Shown: positions 30,825 through 30,913 of the stretch, piece after piece
How the letters are laid out: every line of letters starts with the position of its first letter
How positions within the stretch are numbered: the first letter of the stretch is position 1
NCBI GenBank assembly: GCA_016215705.1
Contig: JACRIR010000205.1
Coordinates: forward strand, 1 to 30,913
Length of the DNA stretch: 30,913 nucleotides
Direction of reading: 5' to 3'
Source: Candidatus Poribacteria bacterium
GTDB lineage: Bacteria > Abyssobacteria > SURF-5
The notes under the pieces: generated by a model
Seen by the model: only the letters and a program-made list of their open reading frames with translations
Databases searched by the model: none
What the model was told of the DNA's origin: nothing
Made by a program: the position numbers and the translations under genes

Positions 30825-30913
30825 TCCTACAAAAGCTGTTTATCCCCTTGTCTTTGTCGTACCAAAATCCGCACGTAAGAAAAGACACTGCTCGACCGAT
30901 ATGTCTCATAGTA

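Larger units (their letters stand above)
30340..30913. other. Repeat-rich non-coding region to the right edge
   Basis: No gene is supported on either strand. It contains a partial MITE-like element, a 37-bp direct repeat and an inverted-repeat unit, listed separately. Confidence 0.5.

Overview
This window comes from an uncultured-type, Gram-negative, probably anaerobic or facultative bacterium. Evidence: two lipoproteins, an outer-membrane porin ending in phenylalanine, a type-IV-pilin-like protein with the H-X9-DG tail, and a ferredoxin-dependent 2-oxoacid oxidoreductase. The many dispersed palindromes and small inverted-repeat elements resemble those of genomes assembled from the environment. 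I cannot place the phylum. There is no rRNA, tRNA, CRISPR array, transposase gene or phage gene.

Layout. 1-3705: the start of an unknown gene and a large GH106-like glycoside hydrolase, both leftward. 4098-6708: a degenerate M28-type membrane protein, an M48 lipoprotein protease and a DUF3568 lipoprotein, rightward. 6845-10328: a PLP aminotransferase, an M24 metallopeptidase and a TetR regulator, leftward. 10635-14609: a pseudopilin, a small cysteine-rich protein with a truncated duplicate, a two-domain VOC protein, the remnant of a 2-oxoacid dehydrogenase E2 gene and a hotdog thioesterase, all leftward. 14812-17301: a second M24 peptidase and a saccharopine-dehydrogenase-like protein, rightward. 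17666-20565: two tandem FAD oxidoreductase paralogs, leftward. 21183-24212: a four-subunit 2-oxoacid:ferredoxin oxidoreductase operon, leftward. 24425-27833: a second TetR, an M24 fragment, an iron-sulfur flavoprotein and an ACT-domain malic enzyme, rightward. 28676-30265: a porin with a strong promoter and terminator. The right end holds only repeats.

The main finding is a local regulon. Six copies of a 16-bp near-palindrome (consensus TGTYDGTYRACHRACA, usually with A before and T after) each sit at fixed geometry on a near-consensus sigma-70 promoter (TTGACA, 17 bp, TANNAT). In four promoters the last T of the -10 box is the first base of the site. In the other two the site contains the -35 box. 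The sites control the oxidoreductase operon, tetR2 plus the M24 fragment, M24 peptidase 2 plus the dehydrogenase-like gene, the FAD oxidoreductase pair, the VOC/E2-remnant unit and, unexpectedly, the pseudopilin. TetR2 is the likely repressor because one site lies on its own promoter. TetR1 has an almost identical DNA-recognition region. The enzymes suggest catabolism of an amino-acid-like or peptide-like compound through a 2-oxoacid to an acyl-CoA, but the substrate cannot be read from the sequence.

The region has been reshaped by duplication and decay: three M24 copies (one a fragment), two tetR genes, two FAD enzymes, a truncated small paralog and a broken E2 gene. It is dotted with six copies of a perfect-palindrome repeat whose flanks differ between copies but stay complementary, and with roughly 130-bp CTAG-ended MITE-like elements.
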